A DNA stretch of 64,000 nucleotides, taken from Rotaria socialis (Eukaryota; Rotifera; Eurotatoria; Philodinida; Philodinidae). Positions 22,944 to 33,847 of the stretch are shown here, one piece after another. The DNA is taken from NCBI GenBank assembly GCA_905331475.1, contig CAJNYU010002705.1, positions 4,773-68,772 on the forward strand, written 5' to 3'. The notes under the pieces are model-generated. The model searched no databases and had not been told where the DNA came from. It worked only from the letters and a program-made list of their open reading frames with translations. The position numbers and the translations under genes are program-made. Numbering within the stretch: position 1 is the first letter of the stretch; each line of letters opens with the position of its first letter.

Positions 22944-23180
22944 TGTTAGCATTAGTGATGGATCACACTAACGCTAAACGAAGATTAATACGTTCTTCTA
23001 GTCTAACTGATAGGACATCTGCCCGCATAGCAGAAGATATGGGTTCGATCCCCATAAAGGTCATATTTTTCTTCGTTCTGTCACATAACATCAGTGACAC
23101 TGCTTGTCTCTTTCGCTCTTTATATACCTCTCTTTCATTCCTTATATCTTCCTTTCATTCTATATATATTAGAGTTAACA
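22944..23180 (+). mobile_element. 237-bp TG...CA element carrying a tRNA-like unit, copy 2
   Basis: The element begins TGTTAGC and ends GTTAACA, with a perfect 5-bp direct repeat TATAC at 22939-22943 and 23181-23185. The internal order is the same as in the copy at 8541-8791: end hairpin (TAGCATTAGTG with CACTAACGCTA), tRNA-like unit, T5 run at 23066-23070, the shared CATCAGTGAC box, then a pyrimidine-rich tail. Overall similarity between the two is high but includes many substitutions and small length changes, so they are separate and not recent insertions. Confidence 0.7.
22992..23063 (+). tRNA. tRNA-like sequence inside element copy 2
   Basis: A box TAGTCTAACTG, D stem GTCT/GGAC, a perfect 5-bp anticodon-type stem TCTGC/GCAGA with loop CCGCATA, and T arm ATGGG-TTCGATC-CCCAT with a near-consensus B box. 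A T5 terminator follows. The T stem closing pair is A-T here and G-T in copy 1, so pairing is kept while bases change. The acceptor is weaker than in copy 1 and loop base 33 is C, so charging as a real tRNA is doubtful. Confidence 0.5.
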
Positions 23181-23382
23181 TATACAAACTTCTAATAAGA
23201 AAATTCACATTACATAGTATTTCGACTGAGATTTACTTTTCTCGAACATTCAAAGATCAATAAAGTTTCCACTGGTAATGTACCCAGAATCACGCAGGCT
23301 ACTAAATAAAACTTTAGTTTGATGTAAAAATTGGATGTCGGCATGTCCCAAATTTCTTTCCCGTCTAGTATGATAGAAAATT

Positions 23383-23445
23383 AGGGTTTGGTGCTAAAGT
23401 ATAACCAACGTGTGCCACTAAAGCTTAGGAGATTTCATTCTCTCT
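23383..23445 (+). repeat. Dispersed block, part interrupted by the GACTAG element
   Basis: TTGGTGCTAAAGTATAACC and CACTAAAGCTT match 40078-40115 (TTGGTGCTAAAGTATAGCC). The match stops at 23445 and resumes after 25143. Confidence 0.6.
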
Positions 23446-25143
23446 CAAGTGAGCAAAAGACTGGTTAAATGACTAGTCTTTTTTCTAATCCAGTCGACCC
23501 GTCCCGTCTAGTCTTTGTCTCAAAAACTACTCGTCCACGATTAGTCCGAGTTTTTGACCGTCATGCATATGCGTTCTAGTACTCTGATTGACGACTAGTC
23601 ATAAAAGCTAATAAGAGTAGTCGTGACGGAGTGTCCCTGTCGCCCGTCCGAAGATGGTTTAAGAATAAAAAATTAAGGAGATCTGGGACGAGTATACAAC
23701 CAGTTATAGCCTTATATAGTGGACGAGTCTGGACTAGTCTGAATGGAAACATGTAATGATGAAGATTATATTCGAGCATGTATACAATGTGACACTTACC
23801 CATCACCAGAACCATCGAGTCATATGATCGAGAAGTCATATTCTACACACTCATGATCATTCTAAGATGCTATTTAATACAATTTTTACTCGAAACTTTT
23901 AATTTTCTGTATCAATAAAATTGTCTTTTATCCAAACGCGATTACTTTAGATAACATTAAATAAAAATAAATTAAGAAGATTTTATAATTTTTTCGACAA
24001 ATATATTTTGATTTATAAGCAAGTGCGATTAATTAGTTGGGTTTTAAAAACATTAATTTGAGTATAAAAATAAAAATAATTTATACCGGGAAGAAACTAA
24101 TTTTTTTCATATTATTTTCTTAGGTTAGTTATAAATTTAAGTCACCGTATATTCATCTAATAATTACATTATTTTTGGTTTATTTTAAATTATTAGAATT
24201 GATATTTAAAATAAACTAACTTTATATTTTGATATGAGCGATTTAGATACTTCTCATTTTTTTTTAAATTACCACCTATCACAGTTCAAAAAAAAATATA
24301 CAGTATACATAAATTAGCACTCCTAGATACGAGATGAATTTTGTTGTTAGTACTAACCTCTACTATTTTATGTTTTGATACACTCTTAAATTTTTATCAT
24401 ATGCTAATGCAAAATAAAATAAAATATATCAAGACAGGCATGCACGCAATATATTAAATCTTTTCGAATGTACTATTGATTACAGCAGACTCTCTAATGG
24501 TCCCTCTAGCTAGAAAAAAATTCGATAAGCATTGAGTAAAATAAACACGTCTTAAAAACGGACTAGCCATGAGGTGTCCAAAAGATGCTTCAGACTAGTC
24601 AATACCGTTTACGTCAGTTTGTTTCTCATTTTCTATGCATAGATGGGAGTCAATATATAAGTTTAGACTATATATACTTACGACAGTCTATCTTAGTATC
24701 CTAGTCTCCCGCCAGAATGTCCGTCATATCTCGAACACCGTCTGGCTGGATGTTCAAATCCACCGTGTAACCTCTCTTTTCAATTTTCTTACTAGTCTGG
24801 ACTGGGTCAACAGACAACACGGACTAGACATGACTGGGCTCAAGGACATTTCAGACTAGTACAGACGTGTTTGTAAGACACTCCTCATTAAGCTGACTAG
24901 ACAAGACGGGCATGCAAGACGTTTCAGACTAGACTTGACGGCAGCTGCGGACATTTTTGACTAAACCCTCCTTCATTATAGAAGACCCCTCCAGAGAAGT
25001 TGCTCCATAGAAATTTTGTTTTCTCACCAGCAAAAATGGACAAAATTTACAAAGTTTGCTGGGCCATAATAGAAGACCTGGGCCTTTTATTATGAGGGGG
25101 GGTTAGTCATGTCGGCAGTCTCCCTTCATTTTTTGCTTACTTG
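23446..25143. mobile_element. 1.7-kb inverted-repeat element filled with GACTAG/CTAGTC words
   Basis: The ends are CAAGTGAGCAAAA and TTTTGCTTACTTG, inverted repeats with one mismatch. The block at 39965-40393 lacks the whole insert, so it acts as an empty site and independently confirms the edges. The interior is saturated with GACTAG, CTAGTC and GACTAGTC, for instance at 23470-23600 and 24560-24930, with AT-rich DNA between. A second inverted pair starting GACTAA lies at about 24959-25110 and may be a nested piece. No transposase is seen. No target duplication could be recognised. Confidence 0.62.
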
Positions 25144-25400
25144 GGCTGATTTTCTCTTAGGTTTACTTCTCGAGAGCTTTTTTAAGAAAACACAAAGCTC
25201 AGGAAGGGTGTGGGTATGGTTGTTACAGAGGATGCACCGGCATCCACGTATAAGGAGGACATCGCATTGAGAATAAAGAAAAAATTACTAAGATTTATTC
25301 TATTGTAATAAAAATCCAATTCTAATGAATAAATTCATTTTTGAAATATAGAATTTACAAGTGAATACGGAAGAACAATAAGTAAATGGAAAGCACACTA
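25144..25400 (+). repeat. Dispersed block, right part (pair with 40130-40393)
   Basis: Near-identical run to 40290-40393, including AATAAATTCATTTTTGAAAT, GAATTTACAAGTGAATACGG and GGAAAGCACACTA. Within it, at 25204-25250, a GGGTGTGGGTATGG stretch is present that the other copy lacks. Confidence 0.65.
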
Positions 25401-27363
25401 CCCACGGAAAAATATTTAAGTAGATACCGCTGTTAGACGCGGTTTTTGTGTACTCAAAAAGTGAGTACACTAGAATCGGTCAGTGTGTCCGGCCGTAGGT
25501 ACGATAACTTTCGAAAGGAGAGTCAAATCGTGATGAACTTTTCCACACAGTTCAATCTCATGAATATCTCGGTCGAGTTCGAAGATGAGAAGGATCCCTC
25601 AAGAAATGGTTGAGTTATCAAAAAAATTGTCATTTTTGATCAGACCATCCCTGAGGAGGGGTACAGGGAGTTTTTTTCAAAAAACAAATTTTTCTCAGAA
25701 TTATTCACAGCATATATAAATCGACTCAGGTTTTAACGCTGATTCCGAATCTGATATTGGTTTTGAACTAAATCGTAGCTTTCTAACGAAACATCGCCGG
25801 GAAAACGTCTCAAAATGCACAAAAACTGCATCCAGAAATCAAATTTCCTAGTTTCTCATAATAATTTTGGTGTTCAGACATTCTAAAATGACTCATATGT
25901 TCCATGCACTTTTTGCACTACACATAACTCTCGGATGAAATCTGAAGTTTCCACATTTATTTGATAATGACCGCGGTTATATCTTTGGAGACCGCGGTGT
26001 GCGAAATAAACCGCATTTTATCGCGGTATGCTCCAACGAAACCGCCACGTAGTTACCGCTGGAAGTCGCGGTTTGAAAAAAACTCGGTGATATGTAGCTT
26101 ATTTGCGGTATTCGAGAACGACTATCTTTCGCGATATTATTTCTTGCGACCTTGTTATTACGAATCGCGATCTCCATACATTGTTTCCAAAGATATCATT
26201 ATTCAGAAGAATATAGTCTTAGTATATTCTGAGAATTTTATGTAATTGTTGTCATAATGAGATATCACAACAATTTTGATACATATATTCATGATTTGAT
26301 AAAAGAAATTCTGCTTGAATTTAAGTTCTGTTTTCTTCTACTTGAGAAATGAAGTAGATTATACGCTGATAATTTCAAAAATAAAAATATAACATTTTTT
26401 ATCAAACCTTAATAAACTTTATATCTATATTCATTTTGTATGATAATATAAAATTAAATGAAAAAAAAATTAATTCCAAAAGTCGAATTACAGAGAAAAT
26501 ATTTTAGAATCANGTGGAAGTTCAGACGTAAAAATACACTCAACTCCATCATTTCGATTGATAAAATCGAAATATATATGCTAAATAGTAATCTCATCTG
26601 CGTTTTGACATATAGATTTGTATATATACTGAATTACAAGAGTACTTCAAATAATTAGACTTTTCAGTGTCGCACGATACCACAATTTCTCAACTATAGA
26701 TTCTGATAAATTTGTACTTTCATCCAGAAAATTTTTTAATAAAATATATTATGTTTCTACGTTAATAGCCATCACTAATTATAAATCAATAAATTAGATT
26801 TTGCAAATTACACACAGTTCATCAACAACATGAATCTATTAGGAAGTTTGATAAAATTATAAATATCGTATACATTACTAGTAATTCTAAGATTCTTATA
26901 AATTTGCTAGTAAACATAAGCCTGAGAAGATTTTTCACCACTGATCAGAGAGACTATCATATTTAATATTAGTATGAACATCGCTATATGGCTCAATGGA
27001 ATTAGTGGATTGCAATGACACGGCAAGATGTTCGAATCTAGTTAAAGGAAAAATAATAATAAAATAGATAGTGGTATTAAACGAGTTGACCGCGATATTC
27101 AATCGCTGCATTGAGATCGAAGATATGTCGCGAACATGGAAAATGAAGGATTACCGTATAGATGCCAGGTATAATATATCATCATATGAAGAATTAATTT
27201 TTTTTTTAAATCGTTAAGAACTGAAGTTTGAGGATACCGCGGTTTCGGGTGGTATGAAAAAACCTAATAAAAGCCTAACGTTTGCGGTTCTTAATAACCG
27301 CTGAGAGTAGCAACTGGTAAGCCGCCAATAAACTCGGTTTTGGTTGAAAAACTTTTCCGTGGG
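25401..27363. mobile_element. ~2-kb inverted-repeat element with ACCGCGGT words
   Basis: Left end CCCACGGAAAA preceded by TA; right end TTTTCCGTGGG, an 11-bp perfect inverted pair (right flank TC, possibly a decayed TA). Sub-terminal and internal zones near 25425, 25970-26080 and 27235-27330 are rich in ACCGCGGT, CGCGGTTT and GCGGT. It also holds a hairpin GTGTACTC-AAAAA-GTGAGTACAC at 25449. No intact transposase frame is visible. The base at 26513 is an N, so part of the assembly here is uncertain. Confidence 0.6.
26977..27052 (+). repeat. Possible tRNA-derived SINE relic
   Basis: TGGCTCAATGG fits the pol III A box and GTTCGAATCT resembles a B box 34 bases later, followed by GGAAAAATAATAATAAAATA, a SINE-like A-rich tail. 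The stems are poor (AGAT/ATCT and TTGC/GCAA only). Suggestive, not proven. Confidence 0.3.
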
Positions 27364-27781
27364 TCAGTGGATAAAATTCAAGCAAGAAAGTTTCGGTTCA
27401 GCTCGTTAGTAGAGGGTAATAATAAACGGCCGAAGTGAACAGCGAAGATCGAAGAAGTCTAATACGTTCATTGGGTACGTTAAATATATACATGGAGCGT
27501 TTTAAAAACGCCAATATCTAATTAGATGGCACCTTATATTATATTTAAAAATATGTCAACAATATATAAGTCAGTAGATGAGCAAGAATATTTCTGAAAT
27601 ACACTTGCAGAAAAATATTCTTTCAGATTGTAGATTGAATAATTTATGTTTGATTCCGTTAAATATTCAAACATCTTATATTTCTGCATCCAAGAACGTT
27701 AAACTGCCTAATTCGACTTCGAATATAAATGGAAAAAAAACCACTTTCATGTTTTCATGCCACCGTCAGAAAAAGATTTAG
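27364..27781. other. Short AT-rich spacer, nothing recognised
   Basis: DNA between two inverted-repeat elements. A 67-codon open stretch at 27578 has no recognisable features. Confidence 0.45.
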
Positions 27782-28498
27782 TTTTTATAAATTATAAAAT
27801 TTATAAATTGTAAAATTTATAAATTGACTTGTGTGCGTGTTGACGCGTATGTCTGCCTTTCCTCACATCCACACCAAACTTTCAGAATAATATAGCAATA
27901 TACATAAAGAGATAAAATTGAATATTACAAGCGATACCAAACGGAAAAATCTGAACATACCGTCTCTCTAAGTTACACAAAAAACAATTATTCCGTCTTC
28001 AAATAAACAACGATGATTACAGAAGTTTGACTATGCTATACACAAAGAACTTGAAAAACAGGGACACTTTTGTAAATAGTACTAAAGCAACTCACGAATT
28101 GAACTGATAGCTCTTACTCATACCACAGGTGAAAAAAGCATCGAACCTTCACGAGCATAGCATCGACGGTTACAAACAGGAAATATCTGCATATACGATT
28201 TTTTGAGAACACCAAGCTCGAAAAGCACAATAAAGAAATGCAGTAACATCATGCAGCTAACATATGAACAAGTGTACACTTTCACATTAACAACAAACCG
28301 AAACTGAGCTAATCTATTCGATATCGAATACAAGATAAATTACAGAGACATTGACACTCGACTTTAATGCCCATATTCGGATTTCGACCAAACATAAAAT
28401 ACGTATCCCAATACGCCATTAAAAAACTAAATCTATATCTTTATCCTGAATTATAAATGGGAGCGAAATCAATTTATAAATTTTATAATTTATAAAAA
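27782..28498. mobile_element. AT-rich element with 29-bp perfect inverted ends
   Basis: The left end starts TTTTTATAAATTATAAAA and continues to ...TTTATAAATTG. The right end 28470-28498 is its exact reverse complement over 29 bases. The left end then repeats the same TAAAATTTATAAATTG unit once more. The 660-bp interior has no coding sign. A target duplication cannot be read because the flanks are A/T runs. Confidence 0.5.
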
Positions 28499-30289
28499 AA
28501 GGAAATCGAAATCTATTCCTAAATTTAAAATGCACTGCCAGTTAGATGATCTTTTTCTTTTGTTGTGGGACGGTTTTTAAATGGTCACGATTTTTTTTCA
28601 TTTATTTTCGAATTGTGAACAGTTATTCAGATGTAAATTTATATTCGAAGTCGAACTAGGCATCTCATGAAAAGAATATAATTCTTGAACTCGATGCATC
28701 TATGTTTAACTAATATATCCTCGTTTATTTGTGTCAAATTCTCTCATTTAAAAAAGATCAATTCATATCCAGTTTGATGAGCCAGGAATTACTCTAAATT
28801 TATCATTTTATTTTCAACAAAAAATGATGATGCTTAACAAACAAAAATGATAAAGCCTTTGGGTAACTCAACTTGCCCAAAGATACAAATTAAAAAGATG
28901 ATACATTGATCAGAAAAAAATAGTCAGAGGACAAGTCGACGTGTCTCTTAAGGAAAAAATAGTGAAGAAATCTTCATGCTTGTATTCAAGTTGAAATAAA
29001 ATTTTAGTACAGTTGCCTAAATTCTGATAAGGTAAATTACGATTATTTGACTGAATTCCTTTTCAAAATATTATATTAGGTTTGTACTATTTAGACACTG
29101 GTAAAATATGGACTCAAATTCATTGATTTAATCTATTTTTCGTGAAGACCAATCGTATATTTAGACTGCTTCGATCTTCGGCTTTTACTTCGGTCAATTA
29201 GTGTTACCCATTCTGCTCTTACAAGTTTTAATGTAAAACATATTCATAATATTTAGGATGTACTTGTGTGGCTGACTTTGATTCGCATTTACATACATTG
29301 GATGGTATACATGATCACTATATATTCATATAGGAGTTTTGTTCCTTGGTTTATCTTGTTTAACTCTAAATACACAATATACTTCGAATCGTTTTTTCAT
29401 GCTTTCGAACTATTATCTTCTTTCGTTGCTGTAGTTTCCTGTGCATCATTTGTGTAAGACAAAACAGATCTATAATGCAATAAAGAATTATAATACGTTC
29501 ATAACTATTCTGACTCGTGTTCAATCAAATTCCAGTCTGCAGATTGTACACATACATCTTTAGCGCTTTTAAACACTAATATAAATCATTCTTTCTCTTT
29601 TCAAGTCATACGTTTGACTATGTAGGCAAAATAAAAAAAGAGTAGTTAATTATTCTTACGCAGAAATGATCTAAAACACTCCATTGAGATGAAAAAGAAA
29701 AAAATAAAGTTTTCAGTTAACGTTAATATCTACGGTTAATATTAACGGCTAACGCTTTTAGTCAATTAACGCCGTTAATTAACTCGCATTAAATTAAATG
29801 GTCCACCCCTAGCTTGAAATACTTCCATGTCAGTGCATTTTTTCTTTCGCTTTGCTTATGAATTGATGAATATGCAGTTCAAGTTTTATCTATTTTGAAA
29901 ATCCTCACTAAAGAACTCATGAATGTAATCTCGGAAGTGTTAAATATTCTTTGTCATGGAAGTTTCCGTCTGCTTTTTTCCATAGACCACCCATATGTAA
30001 TAAAGCTTGTCTGAGTATGCATCGCTATGAATGTAAACTTTCGTAATATTTCTTATCTTTGTTCTGCAGTAGAAAAAAAAGAAAAAAATCTAGTAGCCAC
30101 TTTGTTAGTATGTAATTATTGATGCAGCAAAAGAGATAAAAAGAAAGTAGTTTTGTCTCAAAAATACCTATCCTGTTCTTCGTAAAAGCAAATAAAAAGG
30201 ATTCATTTGCATCTCCTCACTATTTCAAGGAAATTAGAAAAGACTCGACATAATTGCTTTTTTATTTTCAAAGCTACGCGCAACTTGAT
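28499..30289. other. Intergenic upstream of the MetE-like gene
   Basis: AT-rich, no gene. At 29715-29812 a run of GTTAACG/CGTTAAC words ends in ...GGTCCACCCCTAG, which could be one end of another word-rich element; its partner end is not clear. Confidence 0.5.
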
Positions 30290-32090
30290 ATGGCATCTGA
30301 AGTAATACACCAATGGGTAAGTGGAAAGTGAAGTGGTTTTGAATGCAATTCGCAATGAATTCTTGTTTAGATTTCGATTCCAAGCGAATTGATCGGCTCT
30401 ATTCCTCGTACACAGGAATTAGTTCAAGCTCGTACTCAATTCGAAAGCGACTTGATGACCATTGAGGATTTTCGTAAAATTGAAAATGTAGCAGTAGAAC
30501 AGACAATCAGAGAGTTGGATCAAGTCACCGGATCTATGGTTTTATCTGATGGTGAACAAACAAAGCCTTCATTTGTGACGTATCCAATTTATGATCTCAT
30601 CTTTGAGCGATATAAATTTGATAAGCAATGCTTTCAAATAACATTTGCCGATGGTAAGTATACGCATCAATAAACTACAAACGTCTAATTATAGTTCAAA
30701 TATAAACAAAAAGCGCTAAATGTCACTTGCTTTCTCTAGGGTAAAACAAATGAATTTAATCTTGATTATTAGCCATAATTTAGATGAAGATTTACTTTAG
30801 CAAAAAGACGAAAGTAATGAACAGTTGCCATTATTGATTCTAATTAAAGTTTATGAATTAGATAAGACTTTGCAAGAAATAAGACATAATAAGAAACAGT
30901 CAAAATCATTTTCTATTATAAACTTTCATTTTCATAAAATCTTGACATAAGATAAGACACCACTATAGGGGCGAGAAAAAGATAAAAGAACAATTATCCC
31001 TTGTCAAAATGAATTCCTAATATGAAGATTTTCTATAGATGTGACAACAAAGGAAAAACTCCTAAGCATACTTTCTTCTATTTTGATTCATCAAATTATG
31101 TTGAGTTTTAATTCGGACTTTTCTGTATTACCCTGAATGAAAATACTTTAATAGGTCATGTACGAACTTTGCCACGTCTTGTTAAAGCACCTTTTAAATA
31201 CGCAACTTATGCGTACAAATATTTAAATGCCGCCAAAGCGTTGACAAAAAAGCCCATTAAACAAGCCGTTATCACTGCATCAGCACTATCCATGGTTTAT
31301 TCACCACACCTGTTAAATACGGGTTGTATTGAAAATTATTCTTATGAAAAATTTCTTCAGGACTTGACCAATGAATGTGAAAAAGATATTCGACTTTGTT
31401 TAGGTAACCTAAATTCTTTAGAGAATTCATTCTATTGAATACACACGCTTTTAGAACAAGGAGCACATGCTGTTCAACTCGATTTTACAGAAGCTCGTCT
31501 CTCATTAAAAGTTGATCGAAGTGGTCATTTACTCAAGGATTTTATCAAGATCAATAATCGTGTTCTTGACCGATTCAATCCAAATGAACAGAAAAAAATT
31601 GGCGTACATGTTTGTCCAGGTGGTGATCTCGATTGTGCTGTGAGTATTTCAATGATGAATTCAAGTAGAAACTCTTGAAAGGAAATCTTATTTTTACTAT
31701 TTACAGCATTCCTCGGATATTGATTATACTCTGCTATTACCTGATCTATTTCAATTACAGCTGACCAATTTTTATATTCAACTTTCTTCTGAACCAGATC
31801 GTATCAGAGTACTGAAATGTATTCAAGAACATATGAAGTCGAATCATCGAATATTCATTGGTGTCATTGATCCGTCTAATCCAATCATTGAATCGGCAGA
31901 AATAGTTCGTGATCGTGTTTTAGAAGCAGCAAAATTTATTCCCATCGAGCAATTAGGTACGACTGATGATTGTGGCTTTAGTCCATTTGCTGATGATACA
32001 TCTACACCGAGAGAAGTTTGCTATAAGAAAATAAAAGCAAGAATTCAAGGAACTAAAATGGCTGAACAAATCTTGAATACACATCATTAA
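30290..32090 (+). CDS. Cobalamin-independent methionine synthase (MetE C-terminal)-like enzyme
   Basis: Five exons (30290-30316, 30371-30653, 31155-31403, 31455-31639, 31707-32090) join in phase to give 375 residues. The start MASEVIHQW is followed at once by intron 1. Domain signs of the UROD/MetE-like TIM barrel: the zinc-type HVC in GVHVCPGGDLDCAHSSD (exons 4/5), the strand FIGVIDPSNPIIES, and QLGTTDDCGFSPFADD with the second Cys ligand. The length matches the short C-terminal-only members (epoxyalkane:CoM transferase/MetE-like proteins), not full 750-residue MetE. It probably transfers a methyl or alkyl group to a thiol using zinc; the substrate is unknown. Short MetE-like proteins are mainly bacterial and fungal, so horizontal origin is plausible, but the four spliceosomal introns show it is settled in the genome. 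Intron 2 is unusually long (501 nt). Confidence 0.75.
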
Positions 32091-32317
32091 AAATTTATGA
32101 ACTGTAGATTCGTAAAATTCATTAAATATTGTTATCGATGTTGTATTCATTTTAGTTTTGGTTGACAGTTTGAATATGAATTGAAAATCACGATTATGAA
32201 GTTGATTTTACATAGATGTTCAAGTCTTTATAATTTTAATTTATGAGTAAGAATCAAATTTTCAAGATTACAGAAAATAAGAATAGAAAATAAAATAAAG
32301 CAAAATTTCATGACGAA

Positions 32318-33576
32318 TTATTTCTCTAATAGCGGAACACATCGATAGTAGACTGATCCTGTCGAAGGAATTTTCTTTGGATCTTCATAAATGTATGTTT
32401 TCTCATTTGCTGTAAAGGCATGCTTCTCATCAAAATTCGATGATAGAAAATCACTAATAGTGCCCTTCGTTGGTACATGTTCATAAGATGAATATCGAAG
32501 AAGAACATAAGGCTTATCAACAATTAGATCACGCACCGTTACAATACCATCCATCTCGACAGGAGCTTCCGCGTAAGCAGGATGTGTATTCGGTTCATTC
32601 CACGCAGAAACAGATAGACGCACAGGTAGCGTTACATGATTTTCATCCACAATACCTGTTACAGCAATTCCATAGTCGATCTAAATATATGTTATCATTA
32701 ATTTTTCTCCAGCCTGAAAACCTCAAGAGAAACAAATGTACTCACATTAAGTGGTATACATCCACCTTCACCGCAATGTTTTCGACATGTTTTTCTTGTA
32801 GCCGCCAAATCATCTTTACTCATTTTCCGTTCTATTAGTTTTTCATGAAAGAGATTATAGTAGAGAAGTACATCTTCCGGATCATATTCATGTTCGTTTT
32901 GAAATCGAACACCGATTGCCGGCATAATATGATCATAATTTTCATCCTGCATATAAAGAAGATACGCAACAAACATTGCAGGATATCCTTGTATGATAGC
33001 TCTCTTTATCCAACGACAGAAGTCATAAAATTGAGGTTGAACCGAGTTTTCCCAATTCCATTCGTTATAAGTAAAATGAAGGACAGTCAACGTATGAGTT
33101 GGATCTCGATAATCATCCACAGATAGTTTTTTCAGGAGATATTCACCTTTATTAATATCACGAACGAGTTTTTGAGATATCCAAGCACCATAATAAAGAC
33201 CTAGCAATGATTATAAATATTATTACGATAAACCAATGAAAATTCTAGGTTATTCTTATGATGCTTTTTAATGGAAATCAACCACTTTTCTTACGAAATG
33301 CGAACAGAATTAAATGAGTCATAGTGACGCAATATATAATGTTTTACGTCACATAGTTAATATTTATGCTTTTTAAAGAGTTACTTTTGGAAGTGAAAAT
33401 GAACATTACTTAATATCGGAAACCATGATTATAGACATACCGAAGCTTTGTATGGCGGTTTCTCCACAATAACCGTGACCATTTTCCCATTGTAATCGAG
33501 CGGGAATATCGAGAAGAACAGTATGCTGTTGAGTGACTGTTTCCGCGTTTTTTTCTTCTTCAGTTGTATTCGTCAT
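32318..33576 (-). CDS. Peptidase C39-like/papain-fold protein
   Basis: Three exons, 33576-33441, 33200-32746 and 32680-32318, phase-compatible, give 317 residues starting MTNTTEEEKNAETVTQQ. LQWENGHGYCGETAIQSFG carries a Cys in the GYCGE setting of C39-like cysteine peptidases. Next come LYYGAWISQKLVRDI and ENYDHIMPAIGVRF, giving the likely catalytic His. A Cys-rich segment (KTCRKHCGEGGCIPL) follows, then a beta-rich C-terminal part with VTLPVRLSVSAWNEPN and EKTYIYEDPKKIPST. There is no signal peptide. It may be an active cysteine peptidase or a related thiol enzyme; the family call rests on the two motifs. A decayed tandem copy follows at 33848-34905. It is transcribed convergently with the MetE-like gene, with stops 228 bp apart. 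Confidence 0.62.
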
Positions 33577-33847
33577 AAGTCAATATTGAAACGAACTGTG
33601 GACAACTGTAGTATCTGAGAATTATGTTGATAACATCTTTCACATCACATATAAATAAGAAACTGTTTTTGGTATTGCACCACATGCTAGACATTCTCCG
33701 CTACTTACAACAGAGTCTCTATAGATAAGCTTGCCAAATATGTGACACATTAGAAATAAAACCTTTCTCTCAAATAATCACTTTATATATAATAAAATTT
33801 TTAAAAGTAAAGCAGAATAAAATAAAGCTAAAGTTCATGACGGATTA

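Noticed and set aside
23281-23382. Extra member of the CCCAGG family from TACCCAG at 23280
   Set aside because: CCCAGAATC is not followed by the family's word-rich interior and no partner end with TA could be found.
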